DNA of 64,000 nucleotides from Eutreptiella sp. 'Long Island Sound 2002'. Its lineage: Eukaryota; Euglenozoa; Euglenophyceae; Eutreptiales; Eutreptiaceae. This document shows, piece after piece, positions 11,613-22,608 of the stretch. The notes under the pieces are model-generated. The model was not told where the DNA came from. It ran no database searches and saw only the letters and a program-made list of their open reading frames with translations. The stretch lies in the NCBI GenBank assembly GCA_964036045.1, contig OZ038380.1, positions 68,866,186-68,930,185 of the forward strand, read 5' to 3'. The position numbers and the translations under genes are program-made. The stretch's first letter is position 1, and each line of letters begins with the position of its first letter.

Positions 11613-12322
11613 GAAAGATGTCCCTGATTAGTGCCCTATAGATTTTGATGAAATCCTGCAGGTTTTTGATGGAGAAATCCCAAAACCAAAGGAGCAAGTA
11701 GAGCAAGAACAGGATGTGGATCGAATCAATGAATAGTTTGAAATTCAGTGTAACACAGAAGGGCTGTAGATAGACAAAGCAGGTATAAACACAAAGATTC
11801 AATCACAAATGGATAATACCAAAGATTTTATATGAAAACTGGACTGACTCTAGCCTCAAAGATAGCATCAAGCACTTCATGTGCACTCTTTTGGGTGAAA
11901 TGGTGCTGGTTAGGAATATGGGGCATAGGTGTCAGACCAGACACAGAAAATGACTTGACCAAGCAACTGAATTCAGAAACAGTTAAAAAGTAGAACCACA
12001 ATAAGTGGTAGAAACAATTGAGTATAGGGGTCTTGGGGTGGGAGACCACTAGGCTTAACCTCCAAGGCCTAAAGCATGAAATGCCTATTCTATTTCGGTA
12101 CATCCTCCATGAAGGAAGATACCTCCGCTCAGTTGAGTGGTAGGGGTGACCTTCATGGGGGGCTAGGGTTACAACCCTAGTTACTTTGAGAAAGTGTACT
12201 TTAGGCTTCAAAAGAGAGATAAAAATACTTAAGTTAGTCTTAGCATCAACAAAAAGGTTTTAAGGGGGGCTTGGCCTGGATCAAGCCCTCCAAGAAAGAC
12301 GTGGCAGTGACTTTTTCTTACT
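11613..12322 (-). repeat. LTR-like repeat (5' LTR of Ty3 family 2 copy 1)
   Basis: About 710 bp, homologous to 51502-52256 and 53975-54725 on the plus strand. Shared stretches include the AGTAAGNAAA start, the TTCATGGAGG segment, the CCCCTATACTCAATTGTTT segment and CACATGAAGTGCTTG. In two of the three copies the repeat is followed immediately by a tRNA-iMet primer site and then gag, which supports an LTR. It lacks a clear TG...CA terminus, and no 3' copy is present because the elements are 3'-truncated. Confidence 0.65.
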
Positions 12323-12331
12323 CGGTGTCTG

Positions 12332-12820
12332 GTGACGCTCAAAAAGGAGGGGAGTTGTCAAGTACTCAACATATATTAGTTTGGAAGTATGTTGGACGGA
12401 GGTTTGAGGTTTGAGGTTTGATTTTACGGGTACTAGACGCTCTTCGGCCCCGGTGTGCCACCTGGTTGGGCCAGGTGATATCCTCCCCAGCGGGACCTAG
12501 TGGGGGGCCCTTCATGACAAACCTCCTGCCTGGTGGCGGAGTCCCCCGGGTTCACGGGGCTCGGAGCCCTGTCCCTCCCCGGCTTCCCCTTTTCGCCACT
12601 CCCCGGTCAGTGCATCACTTAGCAACCGCGGTTGCAGGCGCTTACCCACTACGCCGCCCCCCTGATGCGTGGTCGCCCGGGCTGCCGGCGCCGCCGGGCC
12701 CGTGCTAGTGGCTTGTCGCCAGTGGGACCCCCATGGGCTGGCGCGACAGTGTTTGATGACGCTCAAAAAGGAAGGGAGTCGTCAAGTACTCAACATATAT
12801 TAACTTGGAAGTATGTCGGA
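12332..12820. repeat. 64-bp direct repeats flanking a GC-rich block
   Basis: TGACGCTCAAAAAGGA begins both 12333-12396 and 12757-12820. The two copies share about 64 bp, including GTCAAGTACTCAACATATAT, and are offset by 424 bp. The 360 bp between them are much more GC-rich than the surroundings. This could be an insertion flanked by a long duplication, or two remnants of one short element. No gene is recognised inside. Confidence 0.6.
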
Positions 12821-15800
12821 AGGACCGCAAGTGCAAGAAGTGACCTCTAGAGAGCCAAGTTTTCGTGACTACCTTGTGGTTTACTTTCTTTACAGGCCCC
12901 ACAATCGAAGCAAACAGTCGACAACTTTGTAGAGTGACCCGTCGGAAGTCCGTACGCGAAGTCACAAGCAGTACCAGGAGGGTCAAGCTTTCACAGCTGT
13001 CGAATCCCGATTGATGATTTCCATGATGGCAGATTACCTCGTTTGGCCTGGAATTGAGGTCCGAAGGCACCATGAAGTCGTCGGCTGACGGCCGGAGTGG
13101 CCCTAAAGAGTAGCTTGATAACGCCCTACGATGAGGGTGGTCATGCAAAGGCACCAGCCAAGGATGGATTATCCCATTTGGTAATGATCCCCAAGATTTT
13201 AGTAAGAATTGGTCCAAATGAGCCAAAATTTTGTTGGATTGGGTTCATATGGACATTGCCTCGCTGATTAATGACCTTAATGAGCTCGACCCTTGCAACA
13301 TTGAATGTCTCCGGGGTGGTGGCGGTGTTGAGCTTTAATCATTGACTTTGAAGAGCAATCATGCGTGTCATTAGGGAGGTCATTTGTAAAGATTGTAGAT
13401 GTTCTGAGACTCGCGACCTCTGAATATGTCTTAGGTTTTGTTGGATGAGTTCCACGGTTATCATTCCTGCTTGTCTGTGGCTTTGTATGGGAGACTCCTT
13501 GTTGAGTATGGTCATGGGGACATATTGTTGGTTTGTTAGAGGGCTAGTGTGTCCATAATATATGATATCTTCGTATTGGCCTAGTTTGGGCAACATGATT
13601 TATGAGCATCAGCCTGACCAGTAATGTCGGATTTTCTCTGACATGTTGCTGAATTATTAAAAAGCAATAGCATATATGAATGAATCCAGTGCTAAATTCC
13701 GCCCATTTTTATAAATGGTTTGTGTTTTGGACCAAAAGGACCCCAAGTGGGGGTTTTGGGCTCGTTACCAATGACCCGGACATGGGCATTTCCGACGTAG
13801 TTAGCTTTCTGAGATATATAATTTTTTGCAGACCTACCTTTGTGTCCACGCTCTCTTTGGTATCGTTTTGCGTATTTGATTTAGATTTGGAAAAATGCAG
13901 AGATATGAGGAAATACATCAAGCAAGTAACGAGCAAAGTGGCGACACAACAGTATTACCTGACTAGGGAGTTGAAGTCTCTGCTGTGGGTGGGCAGGCAA
14001 TGGTCACCGAAGGATTTACGTTACTTAAAACTAAGACTTAGGGTGAGATGTGAGATACAACACACTGAAAGGTTTCTTGGAGTTTTCTTGCGCACTCTTT
14101 CATCAAGTCGTGCTACTACCCCCCCCCCCCCTTTCGGCTTACAAAAATGAGACCAATGCAGCGCCTATGTGGAGCACATTAGTTCTCCGTAGCTTTGGGA
14201 GAAAACGGCTCCGTCGTTTTCCACTTCTGAAACTAATGTGTTTCACTCACAATAGAGCTCTTTTCTACTCCAAACAAATGACACCAATCATTGATTCTAT
14301 TTTTAGATCATTGTACCTCCCCTCCAAACTGAACTTTTGATGTTCTTCAAAAACAACTTGTTTCTCACGCTTTTGGAACCAACCGACTCCGCCTTGTAGA
14401 TGCCATGCAATTCCAACAGGCCAAATAATGTGAAACAAGGCCGGGCAGCGGGACAATGTATTTGCTTTTACGAATTGATGCCCCGGGAACATTCGTTACT
14501 CCCTTAGGAACGGTTGAAAAAGGCGTTCATTCACTAGGGTTACCCTCCCTCCACGGCATCCAAGCTAAAATATTAATTGGGAACAGCAAGAATATGAAAC
14601 ATTAAAACGAATCCACTCAATGAAGGCGCATTCATGCCTTCCGTGGGCCACATCATGGTGCGGTGCCCAACTACTTCTCTACAGTGGGCCATGCGTTTTT
14701 CAACAAAATTAATTTCCAGCCGGATACCAAATTGTTTGGTACACTACAACTGTTCACTACTTTGGAGAAACCTTTTCCATGCATGGGAACCACACATTCT
14801 GGAGGGGGAAAACACAATCAAGATTCATTGCTTATCTAATTTTTTTTTCTTGTTGATTTGACAATTTGATTTATGGGATTACTTTTGATGCACTGGTTGT
14901 TTATGGCCTGGAACAATGTGCCTCATTGTGTACTCCACAGATGAGGAGGGGCAACTTGCCGAAAACATGTTTGCATAGACTAGGTTTGTTTGGGATTGTG
15001 GCGGCTTGTTTGAGTACCCAGCAGACATCTTGGAAGTTTCCCAACTTTGAATAAAATACAGGAAGACAAACCAATTTGCAGTCAAAAACATTATAAGCAA
15101 AGGAAAACACCTTCAGAGAAGACCATGTCCAAATCCGTTGGTACTCCATGACCCCCTTTCTCTGTCCACTCTTCGGGTGCATTGCACTGCCCCCTGGCGT
15201 GGCGATCTATCTGTCCATTTGGCTCAGTGTTTCAGGCCACACTGCACGTAATGGCTGCTTTACATGGCACCCATGTCCCAACCCACCACCGGTGAGGTTG
15301 GGCTTTGGATTCAAGAAACCCATGTGTCAATGCTAGAATAGGGGGAAATGTGTGCCATGGGATGCAGATTTCGGCAAAATGCAAACTTGCTGCTTGCTAA
15401 CTAGATATGAGGGGAGAGGGGTGAAATCATTGTATCTCTGTTCATGCAACTGCAATCTTTGTTGTTGAATACTTGCCCAAACTGCGGAAAGTTGCCGCAG
15501 GAAAAGCGGTCACTGGGTACTGAAGCATGGGACTGTGAAAATCATATCCCACTCCCGACTGGCAGCCACCAGCAGCACCCCTGGCCCTGTGGTGATCGAA
15601 CCGATCCCAAGGAAAACACATGCTGTCATTTCAAAAGTCGCAAGTCACCATACATATTGGCTGTGTTCCTCTGAAAAAACTTGGGACCAATTCCAATTCA
15701 GAAATACCATGCGCCAAGACCTCTATCATCGTATGTACTATGTACTGTTGTCAGACCAGATGCCACAAACAACATCTGGAGATACATATATGTTTGCAGC

Positions 15801-16490
15801 AAGAGAACAACTCTCATTCGCTGGTGCCCTAACTACCCATTCAGCCCATTCTGCAAGGCAACGCCAGAAACTTGGACCAGCAAGTGGAACAATTTTGCAG
15901 TAACAGAAGAATGCTCTACTGTTTTGAGTAAAACCTGACTCGGAAAGAGTGAGACAGTGCACCCCATGATCCGCACCAAAGGGTATATACATGCAACTAG
16001 CCAAAAAAAAAAATGCCGACAATATGCTCAAGAAACAGCAACCTCCATCCCAAAATGGGGTGCACGTGGCATGTTGACCCTCCAAAACTTCCCCCCTTTC
16101 TTTCACCAGATCAGCTAAATATCCACGGTCGTATTTCAAATCAATTAGAAAGTGAGTCCTCCCTCAACATTGCCAGTAGGAGTAACATTGGGTGCCCGGT
16201 TGACATGGGTTGGCCGAATATGGAACTCATTGGGGTCATTCAATCGGGTTTCAAGCATATCCTTGAGCACCACCTGAACAAACGTGAAATGGGGTTGAAA
16301 AAGGAAAGCAGACTGGAGGTAAAAAGCAGCAGGCAGGATTTTGACGAAAAGCACATCCTGCCGGTTCAGCTCAAATTTCAGCAACCAAACAGAAATGCAA
16401 AGTAAGATGGACAGAGCCAACTGCTCACCCACAGCCTTGAATTCAGTACAATCTGACGCGACACACAGACACACAATGGTCACCGCAGCA
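12821..16490. other. No gene recognised
   Basis: AT-richer intergenic sequence. The longest frame (13680-14150, plus) has no recognisable domain and its composition does not suggest coding. There are short homopolymers (C run near 14120, T run near 14840) but no convincing terminal inverted repeats. The 3' end of the gamma-CA-like gene lies at the right edge. Confidence 0.4.
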
Positions 16491-18288
16491 TCAGGAGCAC
16501 CTGAGGCACCATTGCCACAACACGAACAAGTCGAAGGCTCGGAGAAAATTTTCGTCCATGGTGGCACAGGTCAGCCGTATTTTGCGGGCCTGAAACCTGG
16601 CGTCACTGCACGGTTGACCCATATCAACAGCAACGGAGCAGGAAGAGAGCATACCCGCTCATGGGTCAGCTGCTCGATAGTGGTGGTGTTCATGCGCTCA
16701 TGGTCGACGGCCAATTCGGCCAAGTTAAGCTTCTTAGTGGCCAAAGCTTCGGATTCCTCTTTGCTCAAGATGGTGCTCTCTCCCTCCCTGGCAGGCACCC
16801 CCTGTGTGGGCAAGAATAGCTCATGAGTGTGACCCGAAATGAACCGGAATCTCTTCGTGCAGCTGGGGGTCGCCCACTTCAGTGCAAAGGGTGTACTTCA
16901 CAGACATAGCAAAACACATGCGCACACATGAACGGTATTGCTGTTTTTTCTTTTGTTTGTGCAAGAGCTTGGGACGCAATATGCTGTTGGTGCCATCTCT
17001 CGAAACTTTGTTGCTCGGCTGGTTTCTTTGCGTTCTGTTTTTGACTGTTGGGGACCAACAACACTAGCCTCGGAGAAAAAAATTCAGAATGTGCGCACAC
17101 GAGGGAACAGGAGGTACACATACCCCGTAAACACCCGGCTTCAACAGCTCAGCAAATTCTGGCACAACTGCACCGGGACTAATCACCACACCCGGCCCGA
17201 TTTTGCAGCCCTCCAGCAGAACAGCATTTGCTCCAATGTATGCACCGTCGGCAATTTGGCACGGCGCGACGACTGCACCAGAGTCGATTACGACGTCGTT
17301 GCCAATCTTGACCTACAAGAAGGCGTTGTGCGGTGGGCTTCGAGACACATCAGGTGTGCAACGAACTCAGGCAGAGCACGTTCACTTTAAACGCTGCTGC
17401 AAACCCGCCTCAGTGTAACAGCAAGTGGACATGTCAGGCGGAGGTGCAGGATTTTCCATCACCACAGGAGAGAACAACAAATACAAAATACCTCGTCAAC
17501 CAAACGAGTGGACCCTTGTTTCACTGCAAATCGAATATTCGCAACAGGCGACGAAGCAGAAGCATACGTCTCGCACACTGAGAATTCCGCATCGAATGAC
17601 AGCTCGGTCCAAGACGTGGCAGTTTTTCCCTATCATCACTTTGCCACGGTCTCCACGGATGACAGCGTTGTACCTGCGTGGACGGGAAAGATGCTGAAGA
17701 AGCTACGGACACGCAGTGTTTTCTGTCCTGCGACGTGGTGAAAGGAATTCGACGGACAGAGAGATCGTGGGCACTGGCTGTAGCGATGCCAGTCGAAATG
17801 AATCCGAACCAGGTAGCATGAACTGGAGAACTCAGCTCACACCAATCAGCCAGCTGACCAACGGCAGTCCCCTGAGGCCAACATTCATCAGCAATCCACC
17901 AAGCTGACCAACTGTGATCCCCTGAGGCCAACATTATGGAATATCAACTCTGCACGTGCGCCGGGCGCAGCATACCACACACTGCAACCCTCATCCAGGG
18001 TCACGTCTCCAATGAGGTTGGCAGAGGGGGCAATGAACTTTGCCCCCTGGTAGCCCTGTGGCATAGCGTTGTTAAAATGATTGATTCGGCGCGTCCTCTG
18101 CAGTTTCTCGAGGTGACCATAGCGGCCCTGCAGGAAGGAACCCAGACGATCGAAGTTCTGGCCGCATTCGCGAACAGCAGCACCTGGAAAAAAGCAGAGA
18201 CGAAGTGGACACGGATGAACAATTTCGAAGTATTTTCAAAATAAAAAACACCTAGCTTCACCATCAACGGCTCGACTGTCTGCGCCAT
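16491..18288 (-). CDS. Gamma carbonic anhydrase-like subunit of mitochondrial complex I, six exons
   Basis: Exons on the minus strand, all with GT-AG borders: 18288-18252, 18183-17976, 17673-17492, 17312-17124, 16801-16655 and 16589-16491, about 286 residues. The start codon at 18288 opens MAQTVEPLMVKLG. Then VRECGQNFDRLGSFLQG, FIAPSANLIGDV, VWYNAVIRGDRGKVMIGK, the hexapeptide left-handed beta-helix (VKIGNDVVIDSGAV, IADGAYIGANAVLLEG) and VYGGVPAR, followed by a C-terminal helix (LNLAELAVDHERMN). Each block lines up with plant gamma-CA subunits, trimeric proteins of the matrix-side domain of complex I. The zinc-binding histidines of active gamma-CA are absent (IDSGAVVAPC where active enzymes have IGHSAVLHGC), so this is the non-catalytic 'like' type. 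The exon phases require one base fewer in exon 3: a run of five A at 17623-17627 looks like a one-base insertion, either a sequence error or a real lesion. A MITE sits about 110 bp upstream. Confidence 0.85.
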
Positions 18289-18398
18289 GATCCCAGAACG
18301 TTTTCCACCCGAATTTAGCGAAGGGTAGGTCGGTCTTGTGCGCAACCCCAGCGGCCGCAAGCCTGCGCTGCCCAGGGCACAACCCCGCCATGAGGGCA

Positions 18399-19254
18399 TT
18401 ACAGTAAAATGTCCAATAATGTCCCGGACAAAATCAAGCCATTCGGGACATTACGAGACTTCAGTGCCGGTCATTTGGGACACTATGAGACTTTCCTATA
18501 TGGGCACCGTTTGTGACCATTTGGGACATTACAAGACTTTGTGGAAAAATTTTCTTCAAGAGCTTCGTGCCCCCCCCCCCTCCTGAAAAATCCAAAAATT
18601 TTATTCGGACGCTTCGCGGCCCCTCTCCTCCCCTCACTAGAAAACTGGAAGAACTCCCCATCTTTATCCCCTATCCCCTGTATGGAAAAGCTATTTTGGT
18701 GTCACCAAGTAGTCGGGCGGGCCCTTGAACTCAGGCTGGGGCTTTGAAACCATTGAGGACCCGAACTCATCATTGTGAAATTCCTTGAAAAACGAAAACA
18801 ACAAATACCATTCCCAATGTAATATAAGTGCAAACGTCCAAAACACGAATTTTGCAAATTGAAGTCAGATGCGGTGCAGTGAGTCTAAGAATTTAATTTT
18901 TCCGCTGAACCCACGGTGCACAGAACTGTGCTAAGCGATCGCAGCGATCGCTCGGACCACTGCTCAGGCCGATCGCTGCTCAAAATCGGCATCGGCGAGT
19001 CGAGTGCATAACAGCTCATCTTCCCGTGTGAGAACCGGAATTAGACCCAGGTTTACCACGTCGTACCACAGCGCGCTTGCCGCTAGGGTACTCCCTCTCA
19101 ACAGAGCGCCCGAAAATCAACAGTGTAAAACTTCATTTGGGACATTAGAAGACTTGTCCCAAGACTTCAAAATCGTAAGTCCTGGGACATTATCCGCACC
19201 ATTTGGGACATTATGCTACTTTTTTCTGCGAGATTATTGGACATTTTACTGTAA
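18399..19254. mobile_element. MITE with TTACAGTAAAATGTCC terminal inverted repeats
   Basis: A perfect 22-bp inverted repeat, starting TTACAGTAAAATGTCC, occupies 18399-18420 and, reverse-complemented, 19233-19254. The ends also carry several GGGACATTA units (about 18448, 18475, 18525, 19135, 19187, 19205), often followed by GAGACTT or AGACTT. There is no coding capacity. No clear target-site duplication was found. It lies directly upstream of the gamma-CA-like start codon and could contribute promoter sequence. Confidence 0.8.
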
Positions 19255-19472
19255 GTCAACTCGAATAGTAGCGGCTGAAAATCGGATTTCTCGGGATAAT
19301 TCGAAAAACTTTACTAAAAGAAAAACTCTCATGCATTGAATCGATTGTGATGGACCATTTTCGGGATGCTGGGTAGTATCGTTCAGAATCTGGTGTTGGT
19401 TTATCCAAGCAACTCTGTAACCTTCGTCTATCTCTGAACAAGGGATCACAAGGGTGCATTGACCGTGGCTAC

Positions 19473-20420
19473 ATGTTGCTCCGAGGGTTTTGGGTGCGAA
19501 CGGTTGTCATTATTGGAGGCGATAGCCCTTGGCTTCGTCATATACTTGGTCTATCAACATTTTATGAAATTGGTTCATTTTATTCTTTTGCGACATGGTA
19601 TAGGGAGAAAGAAAGATGGGTAGGGTGTGAATGGCGACGAAGTACAAGACTTGAAGCAAAATTCCTAAAGTATGGGAAACAAGGAGTTAGTTGTGTTGGT
19701 GCAAAAGGGTGCATCGAAAGTCCACTATTGAAAGTGGATGACCGTATAGGGTGTGTCATCATGTGTGTTCTTCATCTTGTGATACGATGTGGTGAATACT
19801 TAACAACGTTTGTGCGCACACGAGCCACAATGTTGACGGTACCACAACGATCCAAGGTTCAAAGCCTCCTAAAGGACGCTAAGACCAATGTTTCTTTGAA
19901 AGGCCGGTCCTTCCCCGATGGGCAAGAGACATGGCACTTGTTTGCCAATTGGTTGCCCATTGCAAAGAGTTTGCGTCTAACACCACATGTCACCACTACC
20001 GCTGAGGACATGGGGAAATTGCTAACCGCTATCTATCGGTGGACATATGATCCATTCGTCCAAGAGTGTGCACAAATTGCAAAGAGGTTTCAAAACACTA
20101 TATGTCCCCATAAACGATCACCCTACTTGCTTTGGCTCCGCAAAGAGGGGGCCATCGTATTGGGTAATGTGCAACCTTGGGGGGGGGCCATGTTTTGTGG
20201 CGACATTGTTGAGTCGCTTAACTATGTCCTTAAAGACAACTTTCTAACCACAAGTTCCCGGGGTGGTGGTCGTAAGGCTACCAAGGAGGAAAAGGATGAG
20301 GCAATGCTCCGACATGCGCACGAGCGCACCTTCCTCTACAAGGAGATGCCTCGATGGGACGGGCGGCGGCGACGGGAAGATGAGCACTTAGTGCACGCTC
20401 AATTGGAAGTTGGCAACTAG
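19473..20420 (+). pseudogene. Unclassified DDE-like transposase, C-terminal part (copy 1)
   Basis: A 315-codon frame from an ATG. It is homologous over its length to the locus at 42.0-43.0 kb. Shared motifs in order: GGDSPWLRH, then CV(I/V)MC(V/I)LH, PDG.E(T/S)W, L.A.Y, K(R/S)SPYL, GD(I/L)(V/L)(E/K)S.N.V.KD, a Gly-rich loop (SSRGGG) and an E(M/L)PRW tail. An acidic residue in a GGDS strand, a long helical insertion and a late (G)D..ES.N..K helix suggest an RNase H-like DDE transposase, but I cannot assign a superfamily. The N-terminal third present in the other copy is missing here. The frame ends at TAG 20418-20420, three bases before a plausible splice donor. Confidence 0.6.
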
Positions 20421-20423
20421 GAG

Positions 20424-20509
20424 GTGTGTGTGTGGTTCAACCGTGGTTCAGGAGGTTCACCCGTGCGGTTGAACCGGCTTCCCCACGGTCTCACCCCTGC
20501 TTCTCTCAG
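20424..20509 (+). other. Introner-like intron 1
   Basis: 86 bp with a GT donor (GTGTGTGTG) and a CAG acceptor after a pyrimidine tract. It contains GGTTCAACCGTGGTTCAGG and GTGCGGTTGAACCGG. Length, GTGTG start and CCACGGT-TCAC before the acceptor match the 87-bp intron at 21037-21123. Confidence 0.5.
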
Positions 20510-21882
20510 GTGCCTTTGCGCCACGAACCAGGTCTGGATGCCCTGTTCAGGATATGGGCCACTGCGGGGTGCGGTAATGCCAGGAACGCGTCCTGGTTTG
20601 GCGCGGATTCCGTGGGCCGGGGCGGTGGTCACAGCGCAGGACACGGTCCACGCTTCTTCTTCAGCGGACAAGTGCAAAGGCTGAAGCACCGCCCGCGAAG
20701 GCCCAGGTCTCTGGCGACAAGAAGCCGAAAAAGAAAGCCAAAACTGGCAGCGGTGCTTCCTCGAAAAAGCGGAAAATCGCCCCGGACAACAGTGAGCCGG
20801 ACGAGTCAGACCCCCTTTTTGAAGAGCAGGAATGGGTCCCAGCCGCAAAGCATATCCCAAAGAAGAAGAAGAAGAAGGTAGTTCCGGCCCCAAGTTCCGA
20901 GAGTGACTCCGGCAAGCTCCCCAGCGACGGGGTGCAGGATGTGAAGGCCCTGGCAACTGAGTTGGCTGCGGGATCGAAGGATGGCGACGAGGAGAAAGCG
21001 ATCAGGGCAGAATCGGCGCATGCGTCAGCTCTGGAGGTGTGCACGGTTGAACCGGTGAAGTGTAGTTCAACCGCACGCTTGAACCGCCTGAACCACGGTT
21101 TCACTATTTTTTCCTTTTTGCAGAGCCTGGATCAAGCCCAACAACGACGACTGGCGGTTGAGGACACGCGCAAACAGCTGCGACAGCGGTTCGGATGGGC
21201 GGCCAACACGCCAATTCGATGGGTCATTGTGGACGGTCCTGATGGCCAAAAACGTCTGGCCGTGGGTACCCGGGGGAAAATGCCGCACGTGAAGGAAGAG
21301 CCACTCCCAAACGACTGACTTTTCACGTGCCTCAAGGGAATGAGGGGGTGGCAGTGGCGGGAGCGACATGGAGCACGGTACCGTAGGCAGTTGTGGGGGG
21401 CCGTAATGGTGCAGGGGCATCACCGTGTGCAAGTTGCAGTGCAAACGAGGAGAGATCCGGGAATGGTCCGGCGCGTGAACGCACACATCCGAAGTGTACT
21501 TCCCCAACTAACCTACACTGCACTCGCAGTGGTCCATGGGGTGGGCGATCATCCCATGCTTGTACATACGCATCCAAAGGATGACAGTCCCCTTACGGGG
21601 TAAATAGCCCTGGGTGATTTTGTGGGGGGGGAACTGTTTACCAGTGCCCTACTTTGTGCAAATGGGCCTTCTCGTCCTGCATGGATACGTTGGGGGCGTG
21701 ATTTATTATGGGGACACATTGTGGATCCTTGATATGGGCTCATGTTTAACGCTCTTAGGCCCCACATGCCTCTGGCGTGGTCTGGACAGCGCATTGTGCT
21801 CGTACCGTACACAGGCATTGCATGGGGACGTCTGCCTGCGGCAATGCAGAATGAACTGGTCACGTTTGGCTTCCCAAGGTGA
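20510..21882 (+). pseudogene. Transposon-encoded 2OG-Fe(II) oxygenase (TET/JBP-like) with lysine-rich leader
   Basis: The leader is clearest from 20665: KKPKKKAKTGSG, KKRKIAPDN, HIPKKKKKK, alternating with acidic stretches, as in a nuclear DNA-binding tail. It is joined across an 87-bp in-phase intron (21037-21123) to DTRKQLRQRFGW. The same frame continues through TGA 21316-21318 into a domain with VVHGVGDHPMLVHTH (nt 21535-21573), IALGDFVGGELF, NALRPHMPLAWSGQRIVLV (21748-21800) and LVTFGFP. HxD-like, G(D)xxGGxL and RPH...G.R motifs in this order are those of the TET/JBP-like double-stranded beta-helix oxygenases, which in algae and fungi are often carried by transposons. The first metal motif reads HTH instead of HxD. 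Stops at 21316, 21601 and 21730 make it a pseudogene. The frame between 20510 and 20665 is uncertain. Confidence 0.6.
21037..21123 (+). other. Introner-like intron 2
   Basis: 87 bp, GTGTGCACGG to TTTTTGCAG. The inverted pair CGGTTGAAC / GTTCAACCG gives a hairpin. Length is a multiple of three and the intron contains no stop, so the frame stays open if it is retained. The arms are also inverted relative to 20434-20481. Confidence 0.6.
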
Positions 21883-21993
21883 AGATGTGTTTTTTGTGTA
21901 GCGCTTCGTGCAACAGCGGTGGAACCGGTGAAGCCGGTGCAACCGCGCGCCTGTCCAGCGGTTGAACCACCTCGAAAGCCGGTTACATTTTAG
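21879..21993 (+). other. Introner-like intron 3 (putative)
   Basis: Donor AAG|GTGAAG, acceptor ACATTTTAG. The middle (GGTGGAACCGGTGAAG, AACCGCGCGC, GCGGTTGAACCACC) is homologous to intron 2. The exon downstream of it is not identified. Confidence 0.4.
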
Positions 21994-22344
21994 TGCAATC
22001 CATGAGGAAACAAGCTTCTGACAATCAAGTGTAGGCTTGCATGTAATTGTTGTTCACTAAAAAGGGTCCAAAGTACTAAAGGGAATCCAAACAAGGCGCA
22101 GGGGTGTATGTCACCACGCCTAACGAAAAGTTGATGGTGAAGCCGTGCGGTTTCACCAATACAGCCGCCACCACTGGCACCTACACCACCACCGCCGTGA
22201 AATATGATCTAAGAGAAATAGGTCTCCAGTGTTTTGCACCAATGAGGTAAGAAGGTTTTCAAAAACATTCTTTTTAGGGGGTGTGGCATCTCTTGCAGGG
22301 CTGAAAAATAGCGGTTTTCAGGTTGCTACTTAGCAATTTGTTGC
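21994..22344. other. No gene recognised
   Basis: Short stretch between putative introner-like copies. No domain is seen; one GTGCGGTTTCACC remnant of the same motif lies near 22145. Confidence 0.3.
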
Positions 22345-22436
22345 TGTACCACGATAGGGGTTCAACCGTGGGGAAGCCGTAATGAAAGTGCGCGGTTGAA
22401 CTCGGTTGAACCACGGTTTCACTTGGGTAATTCAAG
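22345..22436 (+). other. Introner-like copy 4 (putative)
   Basis: 92 bp from GTACCACG to TAATTCAAG, holding GGTTCAACCGTGG, GCGCGGTTGAACTCGG and TTGAACCACGGTTTCACT. The last is identical to the end of intron 2. Splice sites are plausible, but the flanking exons are not recognised. Confidence 0.4.
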
Positions 22437-22608
22437 GGTACCTGATCCAAATGAGCACGTAGGGTAGTGATTTGATTGGGTCCAGGGTGAATCTCAATGA
22501 GAAGCTGCAGCTGACGTGGCAGCATAAGCTCGCGGTAACACAAGGTAACCAAGTTTTGGTCGGGATGTCCATTCTTGGCACCAAACTTTGGCAACGTTCC
22601 TTTGAGCA

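Larger units (their letters stand above)
6790..12322 (-). mobile_element. Ty3 family 2, copy 1, truncated after RT
   Basis: Read on the minus strand from 12322 downwards: LTR-like repeat, primer-binding site, gag, in-frame UAG, protease, methyltransferase-like domain, linker and RT. Homology stops just after the RT/connection motif SSAPLTDL near 6795, so RNase H, integrase and the 3' LTR are missing. The two other copies, at 23.6-28.7 kb and 54.0-57.7 kb on the plus strand, allow each break to be identified by comparison. Confidence 0.88.

Noticed and set aside
13680-14150. 156-codon plus-strand frame
   Set aside because: No domain, AT-rich and no neighbouring exon; length alone is not enough.
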